Source: Clostridia bacterium (GTDB lineage: Bacteria; Bacillota; Clostridia; Christensenellales; DTU072). Taken from it: a stretch of DNA of 35,898 nucleotides. Positions 13,993-21,299 of this stretch are shown here, one piece after another. The number at the start of each line of letters is the position of its first letter. Position 1 is the first letter of the stretch. The stretch covers positions 1 through 35,898 of the forward strand of contig JAFVAC010000047.1 in the NCBI GenBank assembly GCA_017476265.1, written 5' to 3'. Under the pieces are notes generated by a model, which worked only from the letters and a program-made list of their open reading frames with translations, searched no databases and was not told where the DNA came from. Position numbers and translations under genes: made by a program.

Positions 13993-14868
13993 GTGTCAAA
14001 ATGCAAACTGGTCGTCAATCGACTCAGCGGCAACAGTGAAAAATGCGTCAACGTGGAAGATCTGACTGCGCTCTTACGGGAGACGTACGGGCAGGTGGAC
14101 GTCGTCTGTATTGACGAAAACAACGACGTCAAGATGCGTGACGAAGTGGACGGCTACGACGCCCTCGCCGTGTGCGGAGGGGACGGCACGTTGAACTCCG
14201 CCATTAACGCCGTCAAGAAAAAGAGTACCAAACTCATCTATATCCCTTGCGGCACCCTGAACGATACCGCAAAGAGTCTGCGTTTGGCAAAAAAACTCGC
14301 GTGCGGCGACCGCCGGATCCGCAAGGTGGATATGGGCAAGATCGGCGATACGATGTTCGCCTACGTCCTCGCGGCGGGGACCTTCTGCGAGATCGGCTAT
14401 ACCACCGAGATCAAGACGAAAAAGCACTTCAAGTTCTTCGCTTATCTTCTGATGGTCTTAAAAAGTTACAAAGTCCGTCGGATCCGCGCCAAAGTCACGC
14501 TCGGCGATAGGGTCCTGGAGGACGAATACTCTCTTGTGATGGCAATTAACGCTTCCCGATGCTTCGGTTTTCATTTCAACAAGAAGTTCTGCCACAACAA
14601 CGGAATTGCGCAAATTCTTCTCATCAAGAGCCCGAAGCACAACGGACTGCTCGGCAAAATCGAGATTTTCTTCCCGTTTTTCCGGGCGTTTTTTGTGGGA
14701 TTCGGAAAGGAATACGACAAAAAGAATATGAAGTTTTTGGACTTCTCCAAAGCCTCGCTCGAATTGGAACAGTCGACCGATTTTACCGTGGACGGAGAGA
14801 AGTTGACCCTGGACGGGCAGAACGATCTGAGAATATTAAAAAGAGAGCTCAATCTGGTCGTTTGGTGA
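13993..14868 (+). CDS. Diacylglycerol kinase family lipid kinase
   Basis: A 291-residue kinase of the DAGK catalytic family (YegS/DgkB/BmrU type). The nucleotide-binding signature is ALAVCGGDGTLNSAINAV (about residues 55-72), followed by the second family block IPCGTLNDTAKSL (about 83-95). DgkB recycles diacylglycerol from lipoteichoic acid synthesis to phosphatidic acid; sphingosine-kinase-like relatives exist, so the exact lipid is open. The start is GTG at 13993, with GAGG seven bases upstream; TTG at 13978 lies upstream of that site. The C-terminal part is a beta-rich domain, as in DgkB. It has its own strong promoter and a terminator. Confidence 0.82.
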   Translation: MSKCKLVVNRLSGNSEKCVNVEDLTALLRETYGQVDVVCIDENNDVKMRDEVDGYDALAVCGGDGTLNSAINAVKKKSTKLIYIPCGTLNDTAKSLRLAKKLACGDRRIRKVDMGKIGDTMFAYVLAAGTFCEIGYTTEIKTKKHFKFFAYLLMVLKSYKVRRIRAKVTLGDRVLEDEYSLVMAINASRCFGFHFNKKFCHNNGIAQILLIKSPKHNGLLGKIEIFFPFFRAFFVGFGKEYDKKNMKFLDFSKASLELEQSTDFTVDGEKLTLDGQNDLRILKRELNLVVW

Positions 14869-14903
14869 TCCGTTCGGCTCCCTTTTCCGTTTTTTCAGGA
14901 TAG

Positions 14904-14930
14904 CGCGTTTGTTTAAGACGCGTTTTTTAT
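14904..14930 (+). terminator. Terminator of the lipid kinase gene
   Basis: CGCGT (14904-14908) pairs with ACGCG (14918-14922), followed by T6 (14923-14928). It overlaps the stop codon of the converging thioesterase gene. Confidence 0.65.
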
Positions 14931-15637
14931 TGCTCTTTTGCCAAAAACTCAATCAGAGTGCAGAGACGTCCCTCGACGTATACGCCTACGATATGTCCCG
15001 TTTCGGTCGGGGCGTATTTGAGGACGGGTACGGCGTTCGGCTTGACGGGGGCGCGGTAGACGATCCGAAAAGAATCCGCGAGGCGAGCGGTCGCAGGCAG
15101 GACTTCTTGCGCAAAAGAGACGTATCTGGTGTTGTGGACGTGTCCGTTTTGGTCGAAGTCGCTTCTTCGTAAAGGGAGCGAGATCTCGTTAGAGTAGTTT
15201 TTCGGGGGGAGCAGACGGGGCGCGTCGGAAGAGAAAACTTGTTGTTCTTCCGGGCGATAAGCGCCGATAAGGTCCTCGGTGATGCGCATAAGTTGTTCTT
15301 TTTCCATATCGACGAGGGTCATCTTGGCGGTGGCTTTTATGACGACCCGATCCGCTTTGTCCCGCACGGAAAAGTCCCGATAGGTCCAAAAGGCGGCTTC
15401 CGACGCGCGCACCCAGGTGGAGACGTTCAAAGGCTCGGTCACGAGGGGGCGGCGCAAGAATTCCACTCTCCATTCCGCGAGGATCCAGGCGCGGCTACCC
15501 ACGTTAAAGGCGTCGCCGACGGCGGCGGAGTGGCGGGACCCGATGTCCTCGAATATGCGCAAGAGCGCTTCGTCGGAGAGACGTCCGCCGACGTATGCGT
15601 CGTCGGGGAAGGGGTAGTAAAGTCTTGTGACGATCAT
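14927..15637 (-). CDS. Acyl-ACP thioesterase (FatA/FatB family)
   Basis: A 236-residue double-hotdog thioesterase that releases fatty acids from acyl carrier protein. The first hotdog domain (about 1-125) includes ILAEWRVEFLRRPLVTEPLNV and the second (about 150-236) has SDFDQNGHVHNTRYVSFAQE, the family signature around the catalytic Asn/His. Bacterial members are common in Clostridia and probably supply free fatty acids or adjust chain length. GAGGTG lies about five bases before the ATG, and a promoter lies at 15680-15709. It is convergent with the lipid kinase. Confidence 0.88.
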   Translation of the reverse strand: MIVTRLYYPFPDDAYVGGRLSDEALLRIFEDIGSRHSAAVGDAFNVGSRAWILAEWRVEFLRRPLVTEPLNVSTWVRASEAAFWTYRDFSVRDKADRVVIKATAKMTLVDMEKEQLMRITEDLIGAYRPEEQQVFSSDAPRLLPPKNYSNEISLPLRRSDFDQNGHVHNTRYVSFAQEVLPATARLADSFRIVYRAPVKPNAVPVLKYAPTETGHIVGVYVEGRLCTLIEFLAKEQ

Positions 15638-15679
15638 TTTTTCACCTCGAATAGTCCGCGATCACGAATGGACAATGAC

Positions 15680-15709
15680 AGTATAAAATTTTCGGCGGCG
15701 GTTTGTCAA
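15680..15709 (-). promoter_or_regulatory. Promoter of the acyl-ACP thioesterase gene
   Basis: On the minus strand, TTGACA (15704-15709) and TATACT (15680-15685) are separated by 18 bp. Confidence 0.75.
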
Positions 15710-15788
15710 ACTCTTGAAAGAACGGCGACAAAAAGACGGACTTTTCGGAAAAGACGGAAGGTAAAAGATAAAAATATGCAAAAAACGC

Positions 15789-15817
15789 TTTACAAACCCT
15801 TTTTTACTATATATAAT
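15789..15817 (+). promoter_or_regulatory. Promoter of the rpsF-ssb-rpsR operon
   Basis: TTTACA (15789-15794) and TATAAT (15812-15817) with a 17-bp spacer in an AT-rich stretch, giving a leader of about 78 bases. Confidence 0.8.
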
Positions 15818-15847
15818 ATATGCACGCGGAAAAACAACCGCGAATAT

Positions 15848-15883
15848 GTCCTTGCTATTCCGCTTCGGGAATAGCCGAAAAGA
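15848..15883 (+). promoter_or_regulatory. Leader hairpin of rpsF (possible S6:S18 feedback site)
   Basis: GCTATTCC (15854-15861) and GGAATAGC (15868-15875) pair around a six-base loop. An outer GTC/GAC may close an internal loop whose 3' side contains CCGAAAA. Leaders of rpsF in many bacteria bind the S6:S18 complex through a hairpin with a CCG-containing internal loop, and this resembles that arrangement. The match is by eye only. Confidence 0.4.
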
Positions 15884-15902
15884 CCGAAAGGAGGTAGAAA
15901 GT

Positions 15903-16184
15903 ATGAACAATTACCAGCTATTGTACATCATTGACAACGGCATCGGCGAAGAGGAGACCCAGACTGTCATCGACAAGTTCTCCGCGCTGATCGAGTCTTT
16001 GGGCGGTACGGTGGAGACGATCGACAAGTGGGGCGTCAGAAAGTTCGCTTACCCGATCGACTACAAGAAAGAGGGCTATTACGTCCTCGTCAAGTTCTCC
16101 GCAGAAGCGACCGTTCCCGCCGAGATCGACCGTCAGATGAGAATAAGCGACAAGATCGTTCGTCAAATGATCACGCGCGCATAA
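15903..16184 (+). CDS. rpsF: 30S ribosomal protein bS6
   Basis: A 93-residue protein of the small-subunit platform, a partner of bS18. It starts MNNYQLLYIIDNGIGEEETQ and has the family core IDKWGVRKFAYPIDYKKEGYY (about residues 40-60). The ATG at 15903 has a consensus AAAGGAGG site. It heads the rpsF-ssb-rpsR operon, the normal Firmicute order. Confidence 0.97.
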   Translation: MNNYQLLYIIDNGIGEEETQTVIDKFSALIESLGGTVETIDKWGVRKFAYPIDYKKEGYYVLVKFSAEATVPAEIDRQMRISDKIVRQMITRA

Positions 16185-16211
16185 ACATCGGAGCAATTTT
16201 TTGGAGGAACT

Positions 16212-16625
16212 ATGAACAGAGTATTTTTGATCGGCAATTTGACCAAAGACCCCGAAGTCTCCACGACGTCCGGCGGTATCAACAACTGCCGCTTTTCCGT
16301 CGCGGTTACGCGTAGATTCGGCGGGCAGAACGGCAACAAGGAGACCGACTTCTTCACCGTCGTCTGTTGGAGAGGACAAGCCGAAAACTGCGGCAGATAT
16401 CTGCGTAAGGGCAGCAAAGTCGGCGTGGTCGGCTCGATCCAAAACCGTAGCTACGAGGGTAGCGACGGCGTCAGACGCTACTCCACCGAGATCGTCGCGG
16501 ACGAGGTGCAGTTCTTGAGTTCCCGCAACGACAGAGAGGAAGGCAGCGATCTTCCCGAAGCGCCGGCCCGAAGCAACCGCGCGCCCGAACTGAAGCCTAT
16601 CGAGGACGACGAGCTGCCCTTTTAG
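16212..16625 (+). CDS. ssb: Single-stranded DNA-binding protein SSB
   Basis: A 137-residue OB-fold protein that covers single-stranded DNA in replication and repair. The OB domain spans about residues 1-108 (MNRVFLIGNLTKDPE, WRGQAENCGRYLRKGSKVGVVG). A short acidic linker ends in DDELPF, the conserved tail that docks partner proteins. It lies 27 bp after rpsF with TTGGAGG upstream. Confidence 0.97.
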   Translation: MNRVFLIGNLTKDPEVSTTSGGINNCRFSVAVTRRFGGQNGNKETDFFTVVCWRGQAENCGRYLRKGSKVGVVGSIQNRSYEGSDGVRRYSTEIVADEVQFLSSRNDREEGSDLPEAPARSNRAPELKPIEDDELPF

Positions 16626-16668
16626 GCGTTTTGACGGCTGAGTTTTCGCCGTGTAATTTGGAGGTAAA

Positions 16669-16962
16669 ATGAACAAAGAAGTTAAGTCCAACGGATACAG
16701 ACGCGCACCCAAAAAGAAGGTCTGCGCTTTCTGCGTCAACAAAGTGGGTACCATCGACTATATCGCTCTGGTAAAAGACATCGAAAAGAACAACGACAAG
16801 AGCTTTGACCGCAACGGTGAAAGACGTCCCCGTTACGTCGCCGAAAACGGCAAGATCATTCCCCGGAGGACCTCCGGCGTGTGCGTCAAGCACCAGAGAG
16901 ACCTTGCGGCGGCGATCAAGCGTGCGAGGATTATGGCTCTTCTCCCCTTCAAAGGAGAATAA
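16669..16962 (+). CDS. rpsR: 30S ribosomal protein bS18 with an insertion
   Basis: A 97-residue bS18. The Cys set CAFC ... CVKH fits the zinc-binding (C+) form, and the C-terminal block [20 protein letters not shown] followed by [13 protein letters not shown] is standard. Between DYIALVKDI and the GKIIPRR block it carries roughly 17-18 extra residues (around [18 protein letters not shown]) compared with the usual ~75-80-residue protein. GGAGGT lies upstream of the ATG. It is the last gene of the operon, followed by a terminator. Confidence 0.95.
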   Translation: MNKEVKSNGYRRAPKKKVCAFCVNKVGTIDYIALVKDIEKNNDKSFDRNGERRPRYVAENGKIIPRRTSGVCVKHQRDLAAAIKRARIMALLPFKGE

Positions 16963-17015
16963 GAAGCGGCTTGTATAGACACGAGCTTTACGCGCAAAAA
17001 CAAAAAAAGAAATAT

Positions 17016-17046
17016 GGGACTGCGAAAGCAGTCCCTTTTCGTTTTT
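17016..17046 (+). terminator. Terminator of the rpsF operon
   Basis: GGGACTGC (17016-17023) and GCAGTCCC (17028-17035) around a GAAA tetraloop, followed by TTTTCGTTTTTT. Confidence 0.92.
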
Positions 17047-17088
17047 TCAAGTGGTATTAAAACGCGGGCAGAGTCCGAAAAGAGGGCT

Positions 17089-18231
17089 TTATTCGTCGAA
17101 CCAATGCCGCACGCCGTCCTTATCTTTGTAGGCGATGACGGTGGAGAGGTTGACGTTTTCTACGCTCTTGAAGATATTTTGTTCGATCTGCGGGTCCTCT
17201 TTCGCAAGGGAGGCGATCAATTCTTTGACCTTTTTTCGTTTGGAGCCCGTGTCCGAGGTCTTGCAGCCTTCGGCGGTGCAGTAGTCGGTGAAGCGGCAGG
17301 CGCATTGGATAAAGCGCAGGTTGTTGTAGTCCCGCCACGCCTTGATGGCTTCCTCTCGGATGAGATACATCGGACGGATGAGTTCCATTCCCTCGAAGTT
17401 GGCGCTCTTGACTTTGGGCATCATCGTCTGGACCTGCGCACCGTAGAGCATACCCATCAGGATGGTCTCGATCACGTCGTCGTAGTGGTGTCCCAAAGCG
17501 ATCTTGTTGCAGCCGAGCTCCTTCGCTTTGGCGTAGAGGTGCCCGCGGCGCATTCTTGCGCAGATGTAGCAGGGGGATTTTTCGATGGCGAAGACGTTTT
17601 CGAAAATGTCCGTCTCAAAGACGGTGATGGGCACGCCGAGGATCTTAGCGTTCCGCTCGATGACTTCGCGGTTCTCGGGGCTATACCCCGGATCCATCAC
17701 CAAAAAGACAAGTTCAAAGGGGAATTTGTTGTGCCGACGCAATTCCTGAAAGAGTTTTGCCATCAGCATGGAGTCTTTTCCGCCCGAAATGCACACCGCC
17801 ACTTTGTCGTTCGGCTGTAAGAGGTCGTACGTGACGACGGCTTTTGCAAAGGGGGAGAAGAGGTCGCGGTGGAACTTTTTTTCGATGCTCTTTTCGATCC
17901 GACGGGTCGTTTCCTCGCCGTCCATATCGCCGATATGGTCTCTCAGCCAGGCGTAATAACCGCCCTTTAGGCTATATGCGTCCCGACCCTCCGCGCGGAG
18001 TTCTTCCGCAAGGCGTAGACTCGCCGAACCGTTGCGGCAGTAGAGATACAGCGTCTTGTCTCTGTCCTTTATCTCCGTCCGGACGGCTTCTTGCGATAGA
18101 CGGACCGCTCCCGGAATGTGTCCGTACGAAAAAGCTCCCTCGTCTCTTATATCGATAAGTAAGACGTCGTCCGGGTCCTTTTCGGCAAGTTGGGCTACCG
18201 ATATTTCCGCTTCCTCAATTGGTGTTGTCAT
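17089..18231 (-). CDS. Rhodanese-TtcA-type tRNA thiolation fusion protein
   Basis: A 380-residue two-domain protein. Residues about 8-105 form a rhodanese domain with the active-site loop CRNGSAS (Cys65), which carries persulfide sulfur. Residues about 120-370 form a PP-loop ATPase of the TtcA/TtuA group: SGGKDS (149-154) activates the tRNA base with ATP, and CYIC (Cys221, Cys224) with a second Cys group near 310-323 (QCACRF, DYC, EGC) are likely ligands of an iron-sulfur cluster. The combination suggests a self-supplied sulfur donor and thiolase, probably modifying a tRNA cytidine or uridine; the exact base is not decided. The start at 18231 follows AGGA by eight bases. Confidence 0.85.
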   Translation of the reverse strand: MTTPIEEAEISVAQLAEKDPDDVLLIDIRDEGAFSYGHIPGAVRLSQEAVRTEIKDRDKTLYLYCRNGSASLRLAEELRAEGRDAYSLKGGYYAWLRDHIGDMDGEETTRRIEKSIEKKFHRDLFSPFAKAVVTYDLLQPNDKVAVCISGGKDSMLMAKLFQELRRHNKFPFELVFLVMDPGYSPENREVIERNAKILGVPITVFETDIFENVFAIEKSPCYICARMRRGHLYAKAKELGCNKIALGHHYDDVIETILMGMLYGAQVQTMMPKVKSANFEGMELIRPMYLIREEAIKAWRDYNNLRFIQCACRFTDYCTAEGCKTSDTGSKRKKVKELIASLAKEDPQIEQNIFKSVENVNLSTVIAYKDKDGVRHWFDE

Positions 18232-18260
18232 AATACGATTCCTTGGTTTACGTTGAAAAA

Positions 18261-18290
18261 ATAGTACCAAAAATGACGACCGCTTGTCAA
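18261..18290 (-). promoter_or_regulatory. Promoter of the rhodanese-TtcA gene
   Basis: On the minus strand, TTGACA (18285-18290) and TACTAT (18261-18266) are separated by 18 bp. Confidence 0.7.
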
Positions 18291-18318
18291 GAATAACCGC
18301 CACACTGCAGTAGGACAA

Positions 18319-18490
18319 TGCGTAATTCGTAATGCGTAATTAGAGGCATCGACGGAAGCCGTCATTCAGTAAGTTCCAATCTTTACGCGCAAGAAAGGAA
18401 CGCAAAAGTTCGGCAGGGACACTATTGTCATGGTGCAATTTGCCCACAGGGCAAACTGCAGATTGCCGTTGGCAAATTTGCACTCCGCGC
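18319..18490 (-). repeat. Partial copy of the modular intergenic repeat
   Basis: Contains a degenerate form of the last hairpin (GTTCC..CTT / AAGAAAGGAAC, 18373-18401), the GGCAGGGAC arm (18412-18420), and the module TTTGCCC/GGGCAAA (18440-18455) with GATTGCCGTTGGCAAATTTG. The same series occurs near 25155-25240 and 25575-25640. An AATGCGTAATTCGTAATGCG stretch (18318-18340) adjoins it. No protein gene lies in 18232-18580. Confidence 0.7.
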
Positions 18491-18498
18491 AAGCGGAC

Positions 18499-18542
18499 AA
18501 AAAAGGTTCTCCCGCCGCACAAGGGAGCGCACGACGGGAGAA
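18499..18542 (-). terminator. Terminator of spo0A
   Basis: TTCTCCCG (18507-18514) and CGGGAGAA (18535-18542) form a stem followed on the minus strand by a T-run (18499-18504), 38 bp past the spo0A stop. Confidence 0.65.
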
Positions 18543-18580
18543 GGAAAAGGGGAAACGCTAAAAACAGGGGAAAATGGTCT

Positions 18581-19300
18581 TTACATCATTTCGATGACCA
18601 TTTTATCGGCGACGAGCGCGATCAATTCGCCGTTGGTGGGTTTGTCGCCCTTGCCGTAGATCTTGGTGCCGAAGATGGCGTTGATGTTTTCGATCTTGCC
18701 GCGACTCCAGGCGACCTCGATGGCGTGACGGATGGCGCGCTCCACCTTGCTCGGGGTGGTCTCAAAGTGTTCGGCGACCGACGGATAGAGGCGCTTGGTG
18801 ATGTTGTTGACCAGGTCGGGCTCGTTGATAGCCAGTTTGACCGCGTGGCGCAAGTATTGATAACCTTTGATCTGCGGAGGGATGCCGGCGCGGATGAAGA
18901 TGTTCGAGAGCCGTTCGTCCACCGACTTGTTGCCCATCACTTTGATGCGCTCGGGGACGAGGAGCAGGGCGCGCAGTTCGGCGGTCAGATCGTGCAGGCT
19001 GTACGGCTTGTAGACCACTTTGTCGAAGGTGAGCGTGGACAGGACCTCTTCGATCTCGTCGCCCATACGACGACTGGTCAGGATCGTCTTGGGACGGGGC
19101 GAGGGGAGGGAGGTGGTCAGATCCCGCATGGACCCCGCGTCCATATCGATCACGACGGCGTCGGGGCGTTCGGGCAGGGCCTTTTTCAGAGACTCTTTGT
19201 CGGCGAAAAGACGTATGGAAAACTCCTCCGAGTCCTTGTAGTACGCGGCGATATTTTGCCGGAGGGACTCACTCGGCTCGCAAAAGAAAACAGTGTTCAT
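18581..19300 (-). CDS. spo0A: Sporulation response regulator Spo0A with divergent receiver
   Basis: A 239-residue master regulator of sporulation entry. The C-terminal DNA-binding domain (about 130-239) is clear: IPPQIKGYQYLRHAVKLAI, then TPSKVERAIRHAIEVAWSRG and KPTNGELIALVADK. The N-terminal receiver (1-110) keeps the phosphoacceptor Asp52 (VVIDMD), Thr75 (ILTS) and Lys98 (YKP), but the usual Asp-Asp metal pair is replaced by Cys7-Glu8 (FFCEPSE). Phosphorylation may therefore work differently. The start at 19300 has AAGGAG five bases upstream; an upstream extension is not protein-like. A sigma-A promoter and two 0A boxes lie upstream, implying autoregulation. Confidence 0.93.
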   Translation of the reverse strand: MNTVFFCEPSESLRQNIAAYYKDSEEFSIRLFADKESLKKALPERPDAVVIDMDAGSMRDLTTSLPSPRPKTILTSRRMGDEIEEVLSTLTFDKVVYKPYSLHDLTAELRALLLVPERIKVMGNKSVDERLSNIFIRAGIPPQIKGYQYLRHAVKLAINEPDLVNNITKRLYPSVAEHFETTPSKVERAIRHAIEVAWSRGKIENINAIFGTKIYGKGDKPTNGELIALVADKMVIEMM

Positions 19301-19349
19301 AACAACTCCTTTTTTTCGGTAAAATTGTCTTTTTTTTGAGGACGGAGAT

Positions 19350-19378
19350 ATCATATCACGCCGTTTTTTCCGTGTAAA
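19350..19378 (-). promoter_or_regulatory. Promoter of spo0A
   Basis: On the minus strand, TTTACA (19373-19378) and TATGAT (19350-19355) are separated by 17 bp, about 50 bp upstream of the start codon. Confidence 0.7.
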
Positions 19379-19427
19379 CGAAGAAAAATGAGAGGTTTTG
19401 ACGCACATTGTCTTATTGCCAACGAAA

Positions 19428-19469
19428 TTGTCGAAAAAGGTCAAACGAGCGAAGAAAAATTGTCGAAAA
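19428..19469. promoter_or_regulatory. Two Spo0A-binding (0A) boxes upstream of spo0A
   Basis: TTGTCGAAAA occurs twice, at 19428-19437 and 19460-19469, both containing the 0A core TGTCGAA. They are 32 bp apart (three helical turns), about 50-90 bp upstream of the spo0A -35, where an activator could act. Confidence 0.7.
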
Positions 19470-19481
19470 GGCAAAAAGCGC

Positions 19482-19505
19482 AAAAAAAAGACCGCATAAG
19501 CGGTC
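19482..19505 (-). terminator. Terminator of the mrp-DUF4097 operon
   Basis: GACCGC (19490-19495) and GCGGTC (19500-19505) around ATAA, followed on the minus strand by eight T (19482-19489). Confidence 0.88.
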
Positions 19506-19532
19506 GAAAGATATCAGGGAAAAAACGCGCGG

Positions 19533-20327
19533 TTATTTTTCGATATTTAGGTCACCGGAGACGCTCTTGAAGGCGACCGTTTTATTGCCGTCGCCGAAAG
19601 TCGTTCCGTCGCCGTACCCGTTATGGAAACGTCCGCTGACGGTCTCGAACGTCACCGAGAACCCGGTCTCCGCGGTCGTCTTGACGGTGAAATTTCCGCT
19701 GACGGTCTCCGCCGTGACCTTGTCGGGAAGGGGACCGGTCAAACGGACGTCCCCGCTGACGGAGCCCAAAGTCAGTAAAGAGACGGTCCCATTCAGGTCC
19801 ACGTCTCCGCTGACGGTATCGATGTCGAGTGCGTCGCAATTGAGGTCGGTCGCGGTCACTTCGCCGCTGACGGTCTTTATGGACGCGTTTTCGGCGTTCA
19901 GTCCCTCCATACGGAGGTCGGCGGAGACGACGCGCAGGTCGATCTCGCTCGCCGAAAAACTCTTCGGGACCAGTACGGTCAGGGACTTGTCGTACTTTTT
20001 ACTCGTCACGTGGACGCCGGGCTTAGCGAAGGCTATGACGAGGACGCCGTCCCGCACCATAGTGCGCATTTGCAGATCGTCCGGCAAATCTTTGCCCGAC
20101 TCGGAGTAGCGCACGGAGGGGACGTCGGAGACCTTGACGGTGACCGCGCCGTATACCCAGTCGATCAACAGCTCGGTCACGTCCTCCGCTTCGCCGTCCC
20201 CGGCGGTGTATTCGCCCGCGACAGGGTAGGCGTAGGTGATCGTGCCGTCCGTCCCGCACCCGAAGAGGAGAAGGGACAAGGATATCAAAAGCAGGAGGCA
20301 AGGGAGAGCCTTTTTCATTGCCTTCAT
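19533..20327 (-). CDS. DUF4097-type beta-helix lipoprotein
   Basis: A 264-residue lipoprotein. A hydrophobic start ends in the lipobox LFGC (Cys about 24). The mature part has the DUF4097 pattern of repeated short beta units: TVSGEVTATDL, TVSGDVDLNG, SVSGDVRLTG, TVSGNFTVKT, TVSGRFHNG, SVSGDLNIEK. These probably stack as a right-handed beta structure on the cell surface. Function is unknown; relatives often sit beside envelope-stress regulators. The start at 20327 lies seven bases after the mrp stop and lacks a good ribosome site, suggesting coupling to mrp; the ATG at 20318 is an alternative. Confidence 0.82.
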   Translation of the reverse strand: MKAMKKALPCLLLLISLSLLLFGCGTDGTITYAYPVAGEYTAGDGEAEDVTELLIDWVYGAVTVKVSDVPSVRYSESGKDLPDDLQMRTMVRDGVLVIAFAKPGVHVTSKKYDKSLTVLVPKSFSASEIDLRVVSADLRMEGLNAENASIKTVSGEVTATDLNCDALDIDTVSGDVDLNGTVSLLTLGSVSGDVRLTGPLPDKVTAETVSGNFTVKTTAETGFSVTFETVSGRFHNGYGDGTTFGDGNKTVAFKSVSGDLNIEK

Positions 20328-20334
20328 CGTCGAT

Positions 20335-21147
20335 TTATCTTATCTTGTGGAAGAACTCTTCGATCTCCGGGCAGACGTAGTCCTCGACTTTCCCTTCGTC
20401 CACCGCGCGGGCGAATTCGGGGTCGATCTTCAGTTTTGCCACGTTTTTGATATCGAAGTCCTCCGCCGTCTTTTCGATACGGCTGTCGCCGAAGACGGAG
20501 AGCTTTTGTCCGCAGTGCGGACAGACCAAATAGCTCATGTTTTCCACCAGCCCGAGCATGGGGATCTTCATCATACGCGCCATATGCACCGCCTTTTCCA
20601 CCACCACGGTGACCAGCTCCTGCGGCGTGGTGACGACCACGATCCCGGATAGGGGCAGGGATTGGAAGACGGTCAGAGGCACGTCTCCCGTGCCCGGAGG
20701 CATATCCACGAACATATAGTCCACGTCGCCCCAGACCACGTCGGTCCAGAACTGCTTCACCGCGCCGGCAAGGACGGGTCCGCGCCATACGACGGGTTGC
20801 CCCTCCTCTTCCAACAAAAGATTCATACTCATCACGCCTATGCCGCCTTTGGAGTAGACGGGATAGATGAAGTCGTCTTCCCCGTGCGCCTTTTCGGTCA
20901 AGCCGAAGGCTCTCGGTACGCTGGGACCGGTGATGTCCGCGTCCAATACGGCGGTCCGGAATCCCGCTCGCATAGCGGCTACGGCGAGCATGGTCGTCAC
21001 GCCCGACTTGCCTACGCCACCCTTTCCGCTGACCACGCCGATGACCTTTTTGACGTGGCTCTTTGCGTTTTCGGGGGCGGCGAAGTCGTTCCTGTCCGAA
21101 CACCCCTTTTTGCCGCACTTGCTGCAATCGTTGTTGCAATCGCTCAT
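20335..21147 (-). CDS. mrp: Mrp/ApbC-type Fe-S cluster carrier ATPase
   Basis: A 270-residue P-loop ATPase of the Mrp/NBP35 family, which carries and delivers iron-sulfur clusters. A Cys-rich N-terminus (CNNDCSKCGKKGC) precedes the deviant Walker A GKGGVGKSG (about residue 41). Further family blocks are VLDADITGPSVPRAFGL, VDMPPGTGD and the C-terminal CPHCGQ pair (about 215-220), which holds the bridging cluster. The start at 21147 has GAGGTG upstream; the longer frame is not protein-like. It is first in an operon with the DUF4097 lipoprotein. Confidence 0.93.
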   Translation of the reverse strand: MSDCNNDCSKCGKKGCSDRNDFAAPENAKSHVKKVIGVVSGKGGVGKSGVTTMLAVAAMRAGFRTAVLDADITGPSVPRAFGLTEKAHGEDDFIYPVYSKGGIGVMSMNLLLEEEGQPVVWRGPVLAGAVKQFWTDVVWGDVDYMFVDMPPGTGDVPLTVFQSLPLSGIVVVTTPQELVTVVVEKAVHMARMMKIPMLGLVENMSYLVCPHCGQKLSVFGDSRIEKTAEDFDIKNVAKLKIDPEFARAVDEGKVEDYVCPEIEEFFHKIR

Positions 21148-21178
21148 AATACACCTCGAAAATTTCGTTGTCGAAGGT

Positions 21179-21207
21179 ATTATATCACAATTATCCGGCA
21201 ATATCAA
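21179..21207 (-). promoter_or_regulatory. Promoter of mrp
   Basis: On the minus strand, TTGATA (21202-21207) and TATAAT (21179-21184) are separated by 17 bp. A single 0A-like heptamer (21169-21175) overlaps the predicted transcript start. Confidence 0.75.
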
Positions 21208-21237
21208 GGCGACAAAGAAAAACGGTGAAATCCGCAA

Positions 21238-21266
21238 TGGACAAGACGCCTCTTCTTATGTATAAT
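21238..21266 (+). promoter_or_regulatory. Promoter of the flavodoxin-ferredoxin gene
   Basis: TGGACA (21238-21243) and TATAAT (21261-21266) with a 17-bp spacer. Confidence 0.7.
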
Positions 21267-21299
21267 GATAGGCAGAGCGCTTTTGGAGGAATACGGTTG

